Position numbers and translations under genes: made by a program. The notes beneath the pieces were generated by a model. That model saw nothing but the letters and a program-made list of their open reading frames with translations, did no database searches and was not told the origin of the DNA. A stretch of DNA of 39,338 nt, taken from Nemertoderma westbladi (taxonomy: Eukaryota; Xenacoelomorpha; Nemertodermatida; Nemertodermatidae). The stretch covers positions 1 through 39,338 of the forward strand of contig JAUCBJ010005895.1 of the NCBI GenBank assembly GCA_032718475.1, written 5' to 3'. Positions 18,531 to 32,800 of this stretch are shown here, in pieces (the stretch's first letter is position 1; each line of letters starts with the position of its first letter).

Positions 18531-19445
18531 CCCATATAAATCACACCGCGGCAAGTCTACATAGCTAAGGTCCATTAGCGGTAGTTAGGATTCGCTACGC
18601 GGGGATTGTTTTCTCGCGAGTTTGGTCTGTATCTGTAGACTGTACATCTGCCTCACCTGTTAAGGGCTGTTCACCCTGATTATCAAGTTAGCCCGGGCAA
18701 TTGATTCGCCCAAGTTTAGGGGAAGACATCAGCCACCGATCTCGCCAGTAATAGTTGGTGTACTTTAGTATCTATTTTAGACCTGTAGCGCGCTGGGATT
18801 TAGCAGTAGATATTGTACAACCCCTGCTGGATTCATCAGAAAACGAAATTTGGATTCTGCATGGACTACTGGACTTTACAACCAAGATCTTTCGATCGAG
18901 TCAATATGCGAATCTGGAAGCCTGGAAAGACCTCATTTGCAGTGTCTGAGCTTGTGGGAATTAAAGCTATAGTAGCAGCAGTACTAGTTTAACAAACTTT
19001 GTTAAATATTATATTAATGTTAAAATAAAGTTTAAATTTCAATGTTTTTCATAAAAATAATGATATATTTCAAATAACTAAACTAAACATTATAATATTG
19101 AGAGACAATAATAATGCCAATATATATTATGATAATTAAATAATGAATAAATTAATAGTCGATAGTTTATCTGGTAGGTATTACAATAAGAGTTGTTATG
19201 GTAACAGTTCCGTACATCACTACATTTTTATAACAAATCAGCTTTATCATGGCGGCATTGTAGAGATTTAGAACGAAATATTAATATTACACACTATTCT
19301 AGAACATAAATATAATAAAAAAATATAATGTTCTAGAGCATATAGCTAGTTATTTTTCAAATTTAAAATATTTAGTAATTAAAATAAAATATTCAAATAA
19401 TTGTTGAGGTGCGAAATGTACAAAAACCAAATTATGGCAATTAAA
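18531..19445. other. Unassigned DNA after LINE B, possible transduced segment
   Basis: 18531-18844 is moderately GC-rich and has no known motif. At 18845-18859 it repeats the 15 bases found at the 5' edge of LINE B copy 2 with one mismatch. A 64-codon open frame (18755-18949) crosses this point; its function is unknown. From about 18960 the DNA is AT-rich without visible genes. Confidence 0.45.
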
Positions 19446-20050
19446 AGTCAGGTACGGAGAAAAATAAGAAAAATATACGATGCCAGAGCTTTGTATGAGG
19501 AGTCAGGTACGGAGAAAAATAAGAAAAATATACGATGCCAGAGCTTTGTATGAGGAGTCAGGTACGGAGAAAAATAAGAAAAATATACGATGCCAGAGCT
19601 TTGTATGAGGAGTCAGGTACGGAGAAAAATAAGAAAAATATACGATGCCAGAGCTTTGTATGAGGAGTCAGGTACGGAGAAAAATAAGAAAAATATACGA
19701 TGCCAGAGCTTTGTATGAGGAGTCAGGTACGGAGAAAAATAAGAAAAATATACGATGCCAGAGCTTTGTATGAGGAGTCAGGTACGGAGAAAAATAAGAA
19801 AAATATACGATGCCAGAGCTTTGTATGAGGAGTCAGGTACGGAGAAAAATAAGAAAAATATACGATGCCAGAGCTTTGTATGAGGAGTCAGGTACGGAGA
19901 AAAATAAGAAAAATATACGATGCCAGAGCTTTGTATGAGGAGTCAGGTACGGAGAAAAATAAGAAAAATATACGATGCCAGAGCTTTGTATGAGGAGTCA
20001 GGTACGGAGAAAAATAAGAAAAATATACGATGCCAGAGCTTTGTATGAGG
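19446..20050. repeat. 55-bp minisatellite, 11 perfect copies
   Basis: Units begin AGTCAGGTACGGAG and end CTTTGTATGAGG. Starts fall at 19446 and every 55 bp to 19996, so 11 units fill exactly 605 bp. I saw no differences between units, which points to very recent expansion (or an assembly artefact). Confidence 0.97.
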
Positions 20051-20183
20051 AGTGTATTAACTATGAAAAGAAATGGTGGCATATTTTTTATTTTATTTAT
20101 GTTCTAGAATAGAATATAATACTTTCAATTGTTCTAGAATTCTTCAATGTTGCTATAGTAAGAATGCTTTATGTTTTAAACAT

Positions 20184-20339
20184 GTAGTACTATAGGGAAC
20201 TCAAGCCGTTCTTTACGATGGGTTGTATTTACTAAGCAGTACTATACGGAACTCTAGCCGTTCTTTACGATGGGTTGTATTTACTAAGCAGTACTATAGG
20301 GAACTCTAGCCGTTCTTTACGATGGGTTGTATTTACTAA
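20184..20339. repeat. 52-bp minisatellite, 3 copies
   Basis: Units start at 20184, 20236 and 20288 with G(T/C)AGTACTATA and end TTGTATTTACTAA. There are only a few substitutions between units (for example AAGCC/TAGCC and TAGGG/TACGG). Confidence 0.95.
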
Positions 20340-20814
20340 TTCTTCGACTTCTTTCCCCTTTCGGCGATTTCGCTCGCTGTATGGATATTTTACGGTCTCG
20401 AAGTTGAGTCGGTTTTGATTCCTTCTGGGTGACGCCTTTACGTCTGGACTTTACGGGTTGTTCTTTATGCGTCAGTCGGGCTGTAAAGTAATTTAAATAT
20501 TAGTTAAATAGGCAGTAGTAGCGCACTCACAACGCAACCCAACCAGTACCAGCTACTGGATTTAAGGGGAGATGGTACCCCAGGCTACCCCATACATATT
20601 ACTATTAAAACATACAGTATGTACCCATTACGCTGTGTTGCGATATAAGGCGTTGTGTCTGAAACAACCCTTTATACAGTATAGAGCGGACTAGATAATG
20701 CGTATTGATGCACAACCGTAATATAGTTAGATAGGGTAAATAAAATACACAAGTTCATTTTATATTCAGTCAATTTTTATACAATATGTAGCCTTAATTA
20801 TGTAAATTTTATAA
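20340..20814. other. Spacer before the large satellite
   Basis: Mixed composition up to about 20480, then AT-rich. No coding region or repeat unit was recognised. Confidence 0.4.
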
Positions 20815-23800
20815 TAATTCCTGGAGCACCACCACACCGGGACGTGGCAGTCACTAATTCCTGGAGCACCACCGCACCGGGACGTGGCAGTCACTAATTC
20901 CTGGAGCACCACCGGGACGTGGCAGTCACTAATTCCTGAATGACCACTGGGACGTGGCAGTCAAAAATTCCTGGAGCACCACCGCACCGGGACGTGGCAG
21001 TCACTAATTCCTGAATGACCACTGGGACGTGGCAGTCACTAATTCCTGGAGCACCACCGCACCGGGACGTGGCAGTCACTAATTCCTGGAGCACCACCGG
21101 GACGTGGCAGTCACTAATTCCTGGAGCACCACCGGGACGTGGCAGTCACAAATTCCTGGAGGACCACCGTACCGGGACGTGGCAGTCACTAATTCCTGGA
21201 GCACCACCGGGACGTGGCAGTCACAAATTCCTGGAGGACCACCGTACTGGGACGTGGCAGTCACTAATTCCTGGAGCACCACCGGGACGTGGCAGTCACT
21301 AATTCCTGAAGGACCACTGGGACGTGGCAGTCACTAATTCCTGGAGCACCACCGTACTGGGACGTGGCAGTCACTAATTCCTGGAGCACCACCGTACTGG
21401 GACGTGGCAGTCACTAATTCTTGGAGCACCACCGTACTGGGACGTGGCAGTCACTAATTTCTGGAGCACCACCGCACTGGGACGTGGCAGTCACTAATTC
21501 CTGGAGGACCACCGTACCGGGAAGTGGCAGTCACTAATTCCTGGAGGACCACCGGGACGTGGCAGTCACTAATTCCTGGAGGACCACCGTACTGGGACGT
21601 GGCAGTCACTAATTCCTGGAACACCACCGTACCGGGACGTGGCAGTCACTAATTCCTGAAGCACCACCGTACCGGGACGTGGCAGTCACTAATTCCTGGA
21701 GCACCACCGGGACGTGGCAGTCACTAATTCCTGGAGCACCACCGGGACATGGCAGTCACTAATTCCTGGAGCACCACCGTACCGGGACGTGGCAGTCACT
21801 AATTCCTGGAGGTCCACCGTACTGGGACGTGGCAGTCACTAATTCCTGGAGCCCCACCGTACCGGGACGTGGCAGTCACTAATTCCTGGAGCACCACCGG
21901 GACGTGGCAGTCACTAATTCCTGGAGGAGCACCGTACTGGGACGTGGCAGTCACTAATTCCTGGAGCACCACCGTACCGGGACGTGGCAGTCACTAATTC
22001 CTGGAGGACCACCGTACCAGGACGTGGCAGTCACTAATTCCTGGAGGACCACCGTACTGGGACGTGGCAGTCACTAATTCCTGGAGCACCACCGTACCGG
22101 GACGTAGCAGTCACTAATTCCTGGAGCACCACCGGGACGTGGCAGTCACTAATTCATGGAGCACCACCGTACCGGGACATGGCAGTCACTAATTCCAGGA
22201 GCACCACCGTACCGGGACGTGGCAGTCACTAATTCCTGGAGCACCACCGTACCGGGACGTGGAGGTCACTAATTCCTGGAGGACCACCGTACTGGGACGT
22301 GGCAGTCACTAATTCCTGGAGGACCACCGTACTGGGACGTGGCAGTCACTAATTCCTGGAGCACAACTGGGACGTGGCAGTCACTAATTCCTGGAGCACC
22401 ACCGTACCGGGACGTGGCAGTCACTAATTCCTGGAGCACCACCGTACTGGGACGTGGCAGTCACTAAGTCCTGGAGCACCACCGGGACGTGGCAGTCACT
22501 AATTCCTGGAGCACCACCGTACCGGGACGTGGCAGTCACTAATTCCTGGAGCACCACCGTACCGGGACGTGGCAGTCACTAATTCCTGGAGGACCACCGT
22601 ACTGGGACGTGGCAGTCACTCATTCCTGGAGGACCACCGTACTGGGACGTGGCAGTCACTAATTCCTGGAGCACCTCCGTACCGGGACGTGGCAGTTCAC
22701 TAATTCCTGGAGCACCACCGTACCGGGACGTGGCAGTCACTAATTCCTGGAGCACCACCGTACCGGGACGTGACAGTCACTAATTCCTGGAGCACCACCG
22801 TACCGGGACGTGGCAGTCACTGATTCCTGGAGGACCACCGTACTGGGAAGTGGCAGTCACTAATTCCTGGAGCACCACACTACCAGGACGTGGCAGTCAC
22901 TAATTCCTGGAGCACTACCGGGACGTGGCAGTCACTAATTCCTGGAGCACCACCGTACCGGGACGTGGCAGTCACTAATTCCTGGAGCACCACCGTACCG
23001 GGACGTGGCAGTCACTAATTCATGGAGGACCTCCGTACCGGGACGTGGCAGTCACTAATTCCTGGAGCACAACCGTACCGGGACGTGACAGTCACTAATT
23101 CCTGGAGGACCACCGTACTGGGACGTGGCAGTCACTAATTCCTGGAGCACCACCGTACCGGGACGTGGCAGTCACTAATTCCTGGAGCACCACCGTACCG
23201 GGACGTGGCAGTCACTAATTCCTGGAGGACCACCGTACTGGGACGTGGCAGTCACTCATTCCTGGAGGACCACCGTACTGGGACGTGGCAGTCACTAATT
23301 CCTGGAGCACCTCCGTACCGGGACGTGGCAGTCACTAATTCCTGGAGCACCACCGTACCGAGACGTGGCAGTCACTAATTCCTGGTGGACCACCGTACTG
23401 GGACGTGGCAGTCACTAATTCCTGGAGCACCACCGTACCGGGACGTGGCAGTCACTAATTCCTGGAGCACCACCGTACCGGGACGTGGCAGTCACTAATT
23501 CCTGGAGGACCACCGTACTGGGACGTGGCAGTCACTCATTCCTGGAGGACCACCGTACTGGGACGTGGCAGTCACTAATTCGTGGAGGACCACCGTACCG
23601 GGACGTGGCAGTCACTGATTCCTGGAGGACCACCGTACTGGGACGTGGCAGTCACAAATTCCTGGAGCCCCACCGTACCGGGACGTGGCAGTCACTAATT
23701 CCTGGAGGACCACCGTACTGGGACGTGGCAGTCACTAATTCCTGGAGCACCACCGTACCGGGACGTGGCAGTCACTAATTCCTGGAGGACCACCGTACCA

Positions 23801-26800
23801 GGACGTGGCAGTCACTAATTCCTGGAGCCCCACCGTACCGGGACGTGGCAGTCACTAATTCCTGGAGCATCACCGGGACGTGGCAGTCACTAATTCTTGG
23901 AGCACCACCGTACCGGGACATGGCAGTCACTAATTCCTGGAGCACCACCGTACTGGGACGTGGCAGTCACTAATTCCTGGAGCACCACCGTACCGGGACG
24001 TGGCAGTCACTAATTCCTGGAGGACCACCGTACCGGGACGTGGCAGTCACTAATTCCTGGATCACCACCGTACCGGGACGTGGCAGTCACTAATTCCTGG
24101 AGGACCACCGTACCGGAACGTGGCAGTCACTAATTCCTGGAGCACCACCGTACTGGGACGTGGCAGTCACTAATTCCTGGAGCACCTCCGGGACGTGGCA
24201 GTCACTAATTCCTGGAGCACCACCGGGACGTGGCAGTCACTAATTCCAGGAGCACCGCCGGGACGTGGCAGTCACTAATTACTGGAGCACCACCGGGACG
24301 TGGCAGTCACTAATTCCTGGAGCACCACCGCACTGGGACGTGGCAGTCACTAATTCGTGGAGCACCACCGTACTGGGACGTGGCAGTCACTAATTCGTGG
24401 AGCACCACCGTACTGGGACGTGGCAGTCAATAATTCCTGGAGCACCACCGTACTGGGACGTGGCAGTCACTAATTCCTGGAGCACCACCGTACCAGGACG
24501 TGGCAGTCACTAATTCCTGGAGGACCACAGTACTGGGACGTGGCAGTCACTAATTCCTGGAGGACCACTGTACTGGGACGTGGCAGTCACTAATTCCTGG
24601 AGGACCACCGTACTGGGACGTGGCAGTGCAGTCACTAATTCGTGGAGCACCACCGTACTGGGACGTGGCAGTCACTAATTCGTGGAGCACCACCGTACTG
24701 GGACGTGGCAGTCACTAATTCGTGGAGCACCACCGTACCAGGACGTGGCAGTCACTAATTCCTGGAGGACCACCGTACTGGGACGTGGCAGTCACTAATT
24801 CCTGGAGCACCACCGTACTGGGACGTTGCAGTCACTAATTCCTGGAGCACCACCGTACCAGGACGTGGCAGTCACTAATTCCTGGAGGACCACAGTACTG
24901 GGACGTGGCAGTCACTAATTCCTGGAGCACCACCGTACTGGGACGTGGCAGTCACTAATTCCTGGAGCACCACCGTACTGGGACGTGGCAGTCACTAATT
25001 CCTGGAGCACCACCGTACTGGGACGTTGCAGTCACTAATTCCTGGAGCACCACCGTACCAGGACGTGGCAGTCACTAATTCCTGGAGGACCACAGTACTG
25101 GGACGTGGCAGTCACTAATTCCTGGAGGACCTCCGTACCGGGACGTGGCAGTCACTAATTCCTGGAGCACCACCGTACCGGGACGTGGCAGTCACTAATT
25201 CCTGGAGGACCACCGTACTGGGACGTGGTAGTCACTAATTCCTGGAGGACCACCGTACCGGGACGTGGCAGTCACTAATTCCTGGATCACCACCGTACCG
25301 GGATGTGGCAGTCACTAATTCCTGGAGGACCACCGTACCGGAACGTGGCAGTCGCTAATTCCTGGAGCACCACCGTACTGGGACGTGGCAGTCACTAATT
25401 CCTGGAGGACCACCGTACTGCGACGTGGCAGTCACTAATTCCTGGAGGACCACCGTACTGGGACGTGGCAGTCACTAATTCCTGGAGCACCACCGTACCA
25501 GGACGTGGCAGTCACTAATTCCTGGAGCACCACCGGGACGTGGCAGTCACAAATTCCTGGAGGACCACCGTACTGGGACGTGGCAGTCACTAATTCCTGG
25601 AGGACCACCGTACTGGGACGTGGCTGTCACTAATTCCTGGAGGACCACCGTACCGGGACGTGGCTGTCACTAATTCCTGGAGGACCACCGTACCGGGACG
25701 TGGCAGTCACTAATTCCTGGAGCACCACCGTACTGGGACGTGGCAGTCACTAATTCCTGGAGCACCACCGCACTGGGACGTGGCAGTCACTAATTCCTGG
25801 AGGACCACCGTACTGGGACGTGGCAGTCACTAATTCCTGGAGGACCACCGTACTGGGACGTGGCTGTCACTAATTCCTGGAGGACCACCGTACCGGGACG
25901 TGGCTGTCACTAATTCCTGGAGGACCACCGTACCGGGACGTGGCAGTCACTAATTCCTGGAGGACCACCGTACCGGGACGTGGCAGTCACTAATTCCTGG
26001 ATCACCACCGTACCGGGATGTGGCAGTCACTAATTCCTGGAGGACCACCGTACCGGAACGTGGCAGTCGCTAATTCCTGGAGCACCACCGTACTGGGACG
26101 TGGCAGTCACTAATTCCTGGAGGACCTCCGTACTGCGACGTGGCAGTCACTAATTCCTGGAGGACCACCGTACTGGGACGTGGCAGTCACTAATTCCTGG
26201 AGCACCACCGTACCAGGACGTGGCAGTCACTAATTCCTGGAGCACTACCGTACCGGGACGTGGCAGTCACTAATTCCTGGAGGACCACCGTACTGGGACG
26301 TGGCAGTCACTAATTCCTGGAGGACCACCGTACTGGGACGTGGCTGTCACTAATTCCTGGAGGACCACCGTACCGGGACGTGGCAGTCACTAATTCCTGG
26401 AGGACCACCGTACTGGGACGTGGCAGTCACTAATTCCTGGAGCACCACCGTACCGGGACGTGGCAGTCACTAATTCCTGGAGCACCACCGTACCGGGACG
26501 TGACAGTCACTAATTCCTGGAGCACCACCGTACCGGGACGTGGCAGTCACTGATTCCTGGAGGACCACCGTACTGGGACGTGGCAGTCACTAATTCCTGG
26601 AGCACCACCGTACCGGGACGTGGCAGTCACTAATTCCTGGAGGACCACCGTACTGGGACGTGGCAGTCACTAATTCCTGGAGCACCACCGTACCGGGACG
26701 TGGCAGTCACTAATTCCTGGAGCACCACCGTACCGGGATGTGGCAGTCACTAATTCCTGGAGGACCACCGTACTGGGACGTGGCAGTCACTCATTCCTGG

Positions 26801-29800
26801 AGGACTACCGTACTGGGACGTGGCAGTCACTAATTCCTGGACCACCACCGTACCGGGACGTGGCAGTCACTAATTCCTGGAGCACCACCGTACCGGGATG
26901 TGGCAGTCACTAATTCCTGGAGCACCACCGTACCGGGACGTGGCAGTCACTAATTCATGGAGCACCACCGTACCGGGACGTGGCAGTCACTAATTCCTGG
27001 AGCACCACCGTACCGGGACGTGGCAGTCACTGATTCCTGGAGGACCACCGTACTGGGACGTGGCAGTCACTAATTCCTGGAGCCCCACCGTACCGGGACG
27101 TGGCAGTCACTAATTCCTGGAGCACCACCGGGACGTGGCAGTCACTAATTCCTGGAGGACCACCGTACTGGGACGTGGCAGTCACTAATTCCTGGAGGAC
27201 CACCGTACTGGGACGTGGCAGTCACTAATTCCTGGAGCACCACCGTACCGGGACGTGGCAGTCACTAATTCCTGGAGCACTACTGGGACGTGGCAGTCAC
27301 TAATTCCTGGAGCACCTCCGGGACGTGGCAGTCACTAATTCCTGGAGCACCGCCGGGACGTGGCAGTCACTAATTCCTGGAGGACCACCGTACCAGGACG
27401 TGGCAGTCACTAATTCCTGGAGCACCACCGTACCGGGACGTGGCAGTCACTAATTCCTGGAGGACCACCGTACCAGGACGTGGCAGTCACTAATTCCTGG
27501 AGCACCACCGTACTGGGACTTGGCAGTCACTAATTCCTGGAGCACCACCGTACCGGGACGTGGCAGTCACTAATTCCTGGAGGACCACCGTACTGGGACG
27601 TGGCAGTCACTAATTCCTGGAGGACCACCGTACTGGGACGTGGCAGTCACTAATTCCTGGAGCACTACCGGGACGTGGCAGTCACTAATTCCTGGAGCAC
27701 CTCCGTACCGGGACGTGGCAGTCACTAATTCCTGGAGCACCACCGTACCGGGACGTGGCAGTCACTAATTCCTGGAGCACCTCCGGGACGTGGCAGTCAC
27801 TAATTCCTGGAGCACCACCGTACCGGGACGTGGCAGTCACTAATTCCTGGAGGACCACCGTACTGGGACGTGGTAGTCACTAATTCCTGGAGGACCACCG
27901 TACCAGGACGTGGCAGTCACTAATTCCTGGAGCACCACCGTACCGGGACGTGGCAGTCACTAATTCCTGGAGCACCTCCGTACCGGGACGTGGCAGTAAC
28001 TAATTCCTGGAGCACCACCGTACCGGGACGTGGCAGTCACTAATTCCTGGAGGACCACCGTACTGGGACGTGGTAGTCACTAATTCCTGGAGGACCACCG
28101 TACCGGGACGTGGCAGTCACTAATTCCTGGAGGACCTCCGTACCGGGACGTGGCAGTCACTAATTCCTGGAGCACCACGGTACCGGGACGTGGCAGTCAC
28201 TAGTTCCTGGAGCACCTCCGTACCTGGACGTGGCAGTCACTAATTCCTGGAGCACCACCGTACCGTGACGTGGCAGTCACTAATTCCTGGAGAACCACCG
28301 TACTGGGACGTGGTAGTCACTAATTCCTGGAGGACCACCGTACCGGGACGTGGCAGTCATTAATTCCTGGATCACCACCGTACCGGGACGTGGCAGTCAC
28401 TAATTCCTGGAGGACCACCGTACCGGAACGTGGCAGTCACTAATTCCTGGAGCACCACCGTACTGGGACGTGGCAGTCACTAATTCCTGGAGCACCTCCG
28501 GGACGTGGCAGTCACTAATTCTTGGAGCACCGCCGGGACGTGGCAGTCACTAATTCGTGGAGTACCACCGTACTGGGACGTGGCAGTCACTAATTCGTGG
28601 AGCACCACCGTACTGGGACGTGGCAGTCACTAATTCCTGGAGCACCACCGTACTGGGACGTGGCAGTCACTAATTCCTGGAGCACCACCGTACCGGGACG
28701 TGGCAGTCACTAATTCCTGGAGGACCACCGTACTGGGACGTGGCAGTCACTAATTCCTGGAGGACCACCGTACTGGGACGTGGCAGTCACTAATTCCTGG
28801 AGCACTACCGGGACATGGCAGTCACTAATTCCTGGAGCACCTCCGTACCGGGACGTGGCAGTCACTAATTCCTGGAGCACCACCGTGGCAGTCACTAATT
28901 CCTGGAGGACCACCGTACCGGGACGTGGCAGTCACTAATTTCTGGATCACCACCATACCGGGACGTGGCAGTCACTAATTCCTGGAGCACCACCGTACTG
29001 GGACGTGGCAGTCACTAATTCCTGGAGCACCTCCGGGACGTGGCAGTCACTAATTCCTGGAGCACCGCCGGGACGTGGCAGTCACTAATTCCTGGAGCAC
29101 CACCGCACCGGGACGTGGCAGTCACTAATTCCTGGAGCACCACCGTACCGGGAAGTGGCAGTCACTAATTCCTGGAGCACCACCGTACCGGGAAGTGGCA
29201 GTCACTAATTCCTGGAGCACCTCCGGGACGTGGCAGTCACTAATTCCTGGAGCACCGCCGGGACGTGGCAGTACTAATTCCTGGAGGACCACCGTACCGG
29301 AACGTGGCAGTCACTAATTCCTGGAGCACCACCGTACTGGGACGTGGCAGTCACTAATTCCTGGAGCACCTCCGGGACGTGGCAGTCTCTAATTCCTGGA
29401 GCACCGCCGGGACGTGGCAGTCACTAATTCCTGGAGCACCACCGCACCGGGACGTGGCAGTCACTAATTCCTGGAGCACCACCGTACCGGGAAGTGGCAG
29501 TCACTAATTCCTGGAGCACCTCCGGAACGTGGCAGTCACTAATTCCTGGAGCACCGCCGGGACATGGCAGTCACTAATTCCTGGAGGACCACCGTACCAG
29601 GACGTGGCAGTCACTAATTCCTGGAGCACCACCGTACCGGGATGTGGCAGTCACTAATTCCTGGAGGACCACCGTACCAGGACGTGGCAGTCACTAATTC
29701 CTGGAGCACCACCGTACTGGGACGTGGCAGTCACTAATACCTGGAGCACCACCGTACCGGGACGTGGCGGTCACTAATTCCTGGAGCACCACCGTACTGG

Positions 29801-32800
29801 GACGTGGCAGTCACTAATTCCTGGAGCACCACCGTACTGGGACGTGGCAGTCACTAATTCCTGGAGGACCACCGTACTGTGACGTGGCAGCCACTAATTC
29901 CTGGAGCACCACCGGGACGTGGCAGTCACTAATTCCTGGAGCACCACCGGGACGTGGCAGTCACTAATTCCTGGAGCACCACCGGGACGTGGCAGTCACT
30001 AATTCCTGAATGACCACTGGGACGTGGCAGTCACTAATTCCCGGAGCACCACCGGGACGTGGCAGTCACTAATTCCTGGAGGACCACCGTACTGTGACGT
30101 GGCAGCCACTAATTCCTGGAGCACCACCGGGACGTGGCAGTCACTAATTCCTGGAGCACCACCGCACCGGGACGTGGCAGTCACTAATTACTGGAGCACC
30201 ACCGGGACGTGGCAGTCACTAATTCCTGGAGCACCACCGGGACGTGGTAGTCACTAATTCCTGGAGCACCACCGTACTGGGACGTGGCAGTCACTAATTC
30301 CTGGAGGACCACCGTACTGTGACGTGGCAGCCACTAATTCCTGGAGCACCACCGGGACGTGGCAGTCACTAATTCCTGGAGCACCACCGCACCGGGACGT
30401 GGCAGTCACTAATTACTGGAGCACCACCGGGACGTGGCAGTCACTAATTCCTGGAGCACCACCGGGACGTGGCAGTCACTAATTCCCGGAGCACCACCGG
30501 GACGTGGCAGTCACTAATTCCTGGAGCACCACCGGGACGTGGTAGTCACTAATTCCTGGAGCACCACCACACTGGGACGTGGCAGTCACTAAATGCTGGA
30601 GCACCACCGTACCGGGACGTGGCAGCCACTAATTCCTGGAGCACCACCGGGACGTAGCAGTCACTAATTCCTGGAGCACCACCGGGACGTGGCAGTCACT
30701 AATTCCTGGAGCACCACAGGGACGTGGCAGTCACTAATTCCTGGAGGACCACCGTACCGGGACGTGGCAGTCACTAATTCCTGGAGCACCACCGTACTGG
30801 GACGTGGCAGTCACTAATTCATGGAGCACCACCGGGACGTGGCAGTCACTAATTCCTGGAGCACCACCGTACTGGGACGTGGCAGTCACTAATTCATGGA
30901 GCACCACCGTACTGGGTCGTGGCAGTCACTAATTCCTGGAGCACCACCGTACCGGGACGTGGCAGTCACTAATTCCTGGAGCACCACCGGGACGTGGCAG
31001 TCACTAATTCCTGGAGCACCACCGGGACGTGGCAGTCACTAATTCCTGGAGCACCACCGGGACGTGGCAGTCACTAATTACTGGAGCACCACCGGGACGT
31101 GGCAGTCACTAATTACTGGAGCACCACCGGGACGTGGCAGTCACTAATTACTGGAGCACCACCGGGACGTGGCAGTCACTAATTCCTGGAGGACCACCAG
31201 GACGTGGCAGTCACTAATTCCTGGAGCACCACCAGGACGTGGCAGTCACTAATTCCTGGAGCACCACCGCACTGGGACGTGGCAGTTACTAATTCCTGGA
31301 GCACCACCGTACTGGGACGTGGCAGTCACTAATTCCTGGAGCACCACTGGGACGTGGCAGTCACTAATTCCTGGAGCACCACCGCACCAGGACGTGGCAG
31401 TCACTAATTCCTGGAGCACCACCGTACTGCGACGTGGTAGTCACTAATTCCTGGAGCACCACCGCACTGGGACATGGCAGTCACTAATTCCTGGATCACC
31501 ACCGCACCGGAACGTGGCCGTCACTAATTCCTGGAGCACCACCGTACTGGGACGTGGCAGTCACTAAATCCTGGAGCACCACTGGGACGTGGCAGTCACT
31601 AATTCCTGGAGGACCACCGTACTGGGACGTGACAGTCACTAATTCCTGGAGCACCACCACACTGGGACGTGGCAGTCACTAATTCCTGGAGCACCACCGG
31701 GACGTGGCAGTCACTAATTCCTGGAGGACCACCGTACTGGGACGTGGCAGTCACTAATTCCTGGAGCACCACCGCACCAGGACGTGGCAGTCACTAATTC
31801 CTGGAGCACCACCAGGACGTGGCAGTCACTAATTCCTGGAGCACCACCGGGACGTGGCAGTCACTAATTCCTGGAGCACCACCGGGACGTGGCAGTCACT
31901 AATTCCTGGAGCACCACCGTACCGGGACGTGGCAGTCACTAATTCCTGGAGCACCACCGCACCGGGACGTGGCAGTCACTAATTCCTGGAGCACCACCGC
32001 ACTGGGACGTGGTAGTCACTAATTCCTGGAGCACCACCGCACTGGGACATGGCAGTCACTAATTCCTGGAGCACCACCAGGACGTGGCAGTCACTAATTC
32101 CTGGAGCACCACCGTACTGCGACGTGGTAGTCACTAATTCCTGGAGCACCACCGCACTGGGACGTGGCAGTCACTAATTCCTGGAGGACCACCGTACCAG
32201 GACGTGGCAGTCACTAATTCCTGGAGGACCACCAGGACGTGGCAGTCACTAATTCCTGGAGCACCACCGCACTGGGACATGGCAGTCACTAATTCATGGA
32301 GCACCACCGCACTGGGACGTGGTAGTCACTAATTCCTGGAGCACCACCGCACTGGGACGTGGCAGTCACTAATTCCTGGAGCACCACCGTACCGGGACGT
32401 GGCAGTCACTAATTCCTGGAGGACCACCGTACCGGGACGTGGCAGTCACTAATTCCTGGAGCACCACCGCACTGGGACGTGGCAGTCACTAATTCCTGGA
32501 GCACCACTGGGACGTGGCAGTCACTAATTCCTGGAGCACCACCAGGACGTGGCAGTCACTAATTCCTGGAGCACCACCGTACTGCGACGTGGTAGTCACT
32601 AATTCCTGGAGCACCACCGGGACGTGGCAGTCACTAATTCCTGGAGCACCACCGTACTACGACGTGGTAGTCACTAATTCCTGGAGCACCACCGGGACGT
32701 GGCAGTCACTAATTCCTGGAGCACCACCGTACTGCGACGTGGTAGTCACTAATTCCTGGAGCACCACCGCACTGGGACGTGGCAGTCACTAATTCCTGGA

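Noticed and set aside
18670-18720. tRNA-like B box near GGGCAATTGATTCGCCC
   Set aside because: The short stem and TTCG are suggestive, but box A and correct spacing are missing.
19446-20050. Tandem arrays considered as CRISPR
   Set aside because: Units are contiguous and identical with no unique spacers, and the sequence is eukaryotic. The same applies to the arrays at 8.5 kb and 20.8-33.5 kb.
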